Assembly (NCBI GenBank): GCA_025963715.1
Contig: JAOQAG010000008.1
Location: 149,907 to 213,906, forward strand
From: Bacteroidota bacterium
Lineage (GTDB): Bacteria; Bacteroidota; Bacteroidia; 2-12-FULL-35-15
Length of the DNA stretch: 64,000 nucleotides
Direction: 5' to 3'
The stretch's first letter is position 1; each line of letters opens with the position of its first letter. Below the pieces are notes generated by a model. It did not search any database and had not been told where the DNA came from. It saw nothing but the letters and a program-made list of their open reading frames with translations. A program made the translations under genes and the position numbers. Positions 63,695-64,000 of the stretch are shown in pieces.

Positions 63695-64000
63695 ATCCCA
63701 CATTTATTTCCCGATAATCTTTGCTGCATCATTTTTAGCTTCCTGCGGAAACGAGCCGAAAGCACCGGTTACAGAAACACCGGTAAAAACGGTTGCTGTT
63801 GCAAAAGTGCCAACGCCGGTATTCAATCCCGATTCGGCTTACACATTTGTAAAAGCGCAGGTAGATTTTGGCTCACGCATTCCGGGAACGGCAGCACATG
63901 AAAAGTGCGCGGATTATCTGGTGGCTAAATTAAAATCATACGGATTCACAGTAACAGTTCAAACAGGAACGATACAAACATTTGATAAAAAACAATTCAC
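63684..64000 (+). CDS. Lipoprotein similar to M28 peptidases / glutaminyl cyclases (3' truncated)
   Basis: The frame is open to the right edge. It starts at a TTG (63684) inside the end of cysS, overlapping it by 11 bp. The product begins with a textbook lipoprotein signal (MKNRSHIYFPIIFAASFLAS, then Cys), a Thr/Val/Pro linker, then VDFGSRIPGTAAHEKCADYL and LKSYGFTVTVQTG. This matches the N-terminus of M28-family proteins, particularly the glutaminyl-peptide cyclotransferase branch. The zinc site lies beyond the window, so the exact class is open. Confidence 0.78.

Overview
The window is chromosomal DNA from a member of the Bacteroidota. Evidence: a SusC/SusD pair, DUF4296 and DUF5686 proteins, CarboxypepD_reg-type N-terminal domains, the Bacteroidota-type -7 promoter word TANNTTTG ahead of many genes, almost no Shine-Dalgarno sequences, several TTG/GTG starts, and many small secreted lipoproteins. 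It looks like a free-living aerobic heterotroph (complete 2-oxoglutarate dehydrogenase E1/E2, acetyl-CoA synthetase). No phage, plasmid, transposase, CRISPR or RNA gene was recognised.

Layout. 1-7300 is a phosphate-uptake block: pstS (cut by the left edge), pstC, pstA, pstB, phoU, then a DUF47 PhoU-like protein and a PiT permease. Two promoters here carry 11-bp-period TTAACA-type repeats at the same distance from a TANNTTTG box, which I read as Pho boxes. 7391-12400 holds small envelope proteins, a LuxE-like acyl-protein synthetase, a YdcF-like protein and tyrS. 12521-22231 holds two SDR/epimerase enzymes, a two-domain VOC protein, a PlsC-type acyltransferase, an apparent pyrC/M28 peptidase operon and a Dpm1-like glycosyltransferase. 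22429-31942 holds a TetR regulator, a MITE-like element, RlpA, two large unknown secreted proteins, acs and several lipoprotein or barrel-like proteins. 32058-43508 holds proC, SRPBCC and HAD proteins, an orphan susCD pair and the sucA-odhB operon. 43888-64000 holds a ferredoxin-like protein, an rfbA-polyprenyl synthetase pair, an RND/MMPL exporter, a DUF5686 protein, trhO, a TPR-GAF-GAF-SpoIIE phosphatase, an L-threonine dehydrogenase-like enzyme, a MORN-repeat protein, cysS and the start of a second M28-type lipoprotein.

The most unusual aspect is the intergenic DNA. Nearly every gap longer than 200 bp is a mosaic of recurring short modules. These include ~110-bp palindromes ending in GCCACAGATTCACAGATT, GTCATCCCGGG hairpins, a ~200-bp element with perfect 36-bp arms, and low-complexity word families (TTTAAAGTTCAAAAG, TAGACAATAAA, CACTAAGGCACTAAG, CGCAGAGACGCGGAG). 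Small hairpins sit inside larger repeats, giving filled and empty versions of the same sequence. One element has its loop inverted between two copies whose flanks are otherwise alike.

All calls rest on reading sequence and translations; no database search was possible.
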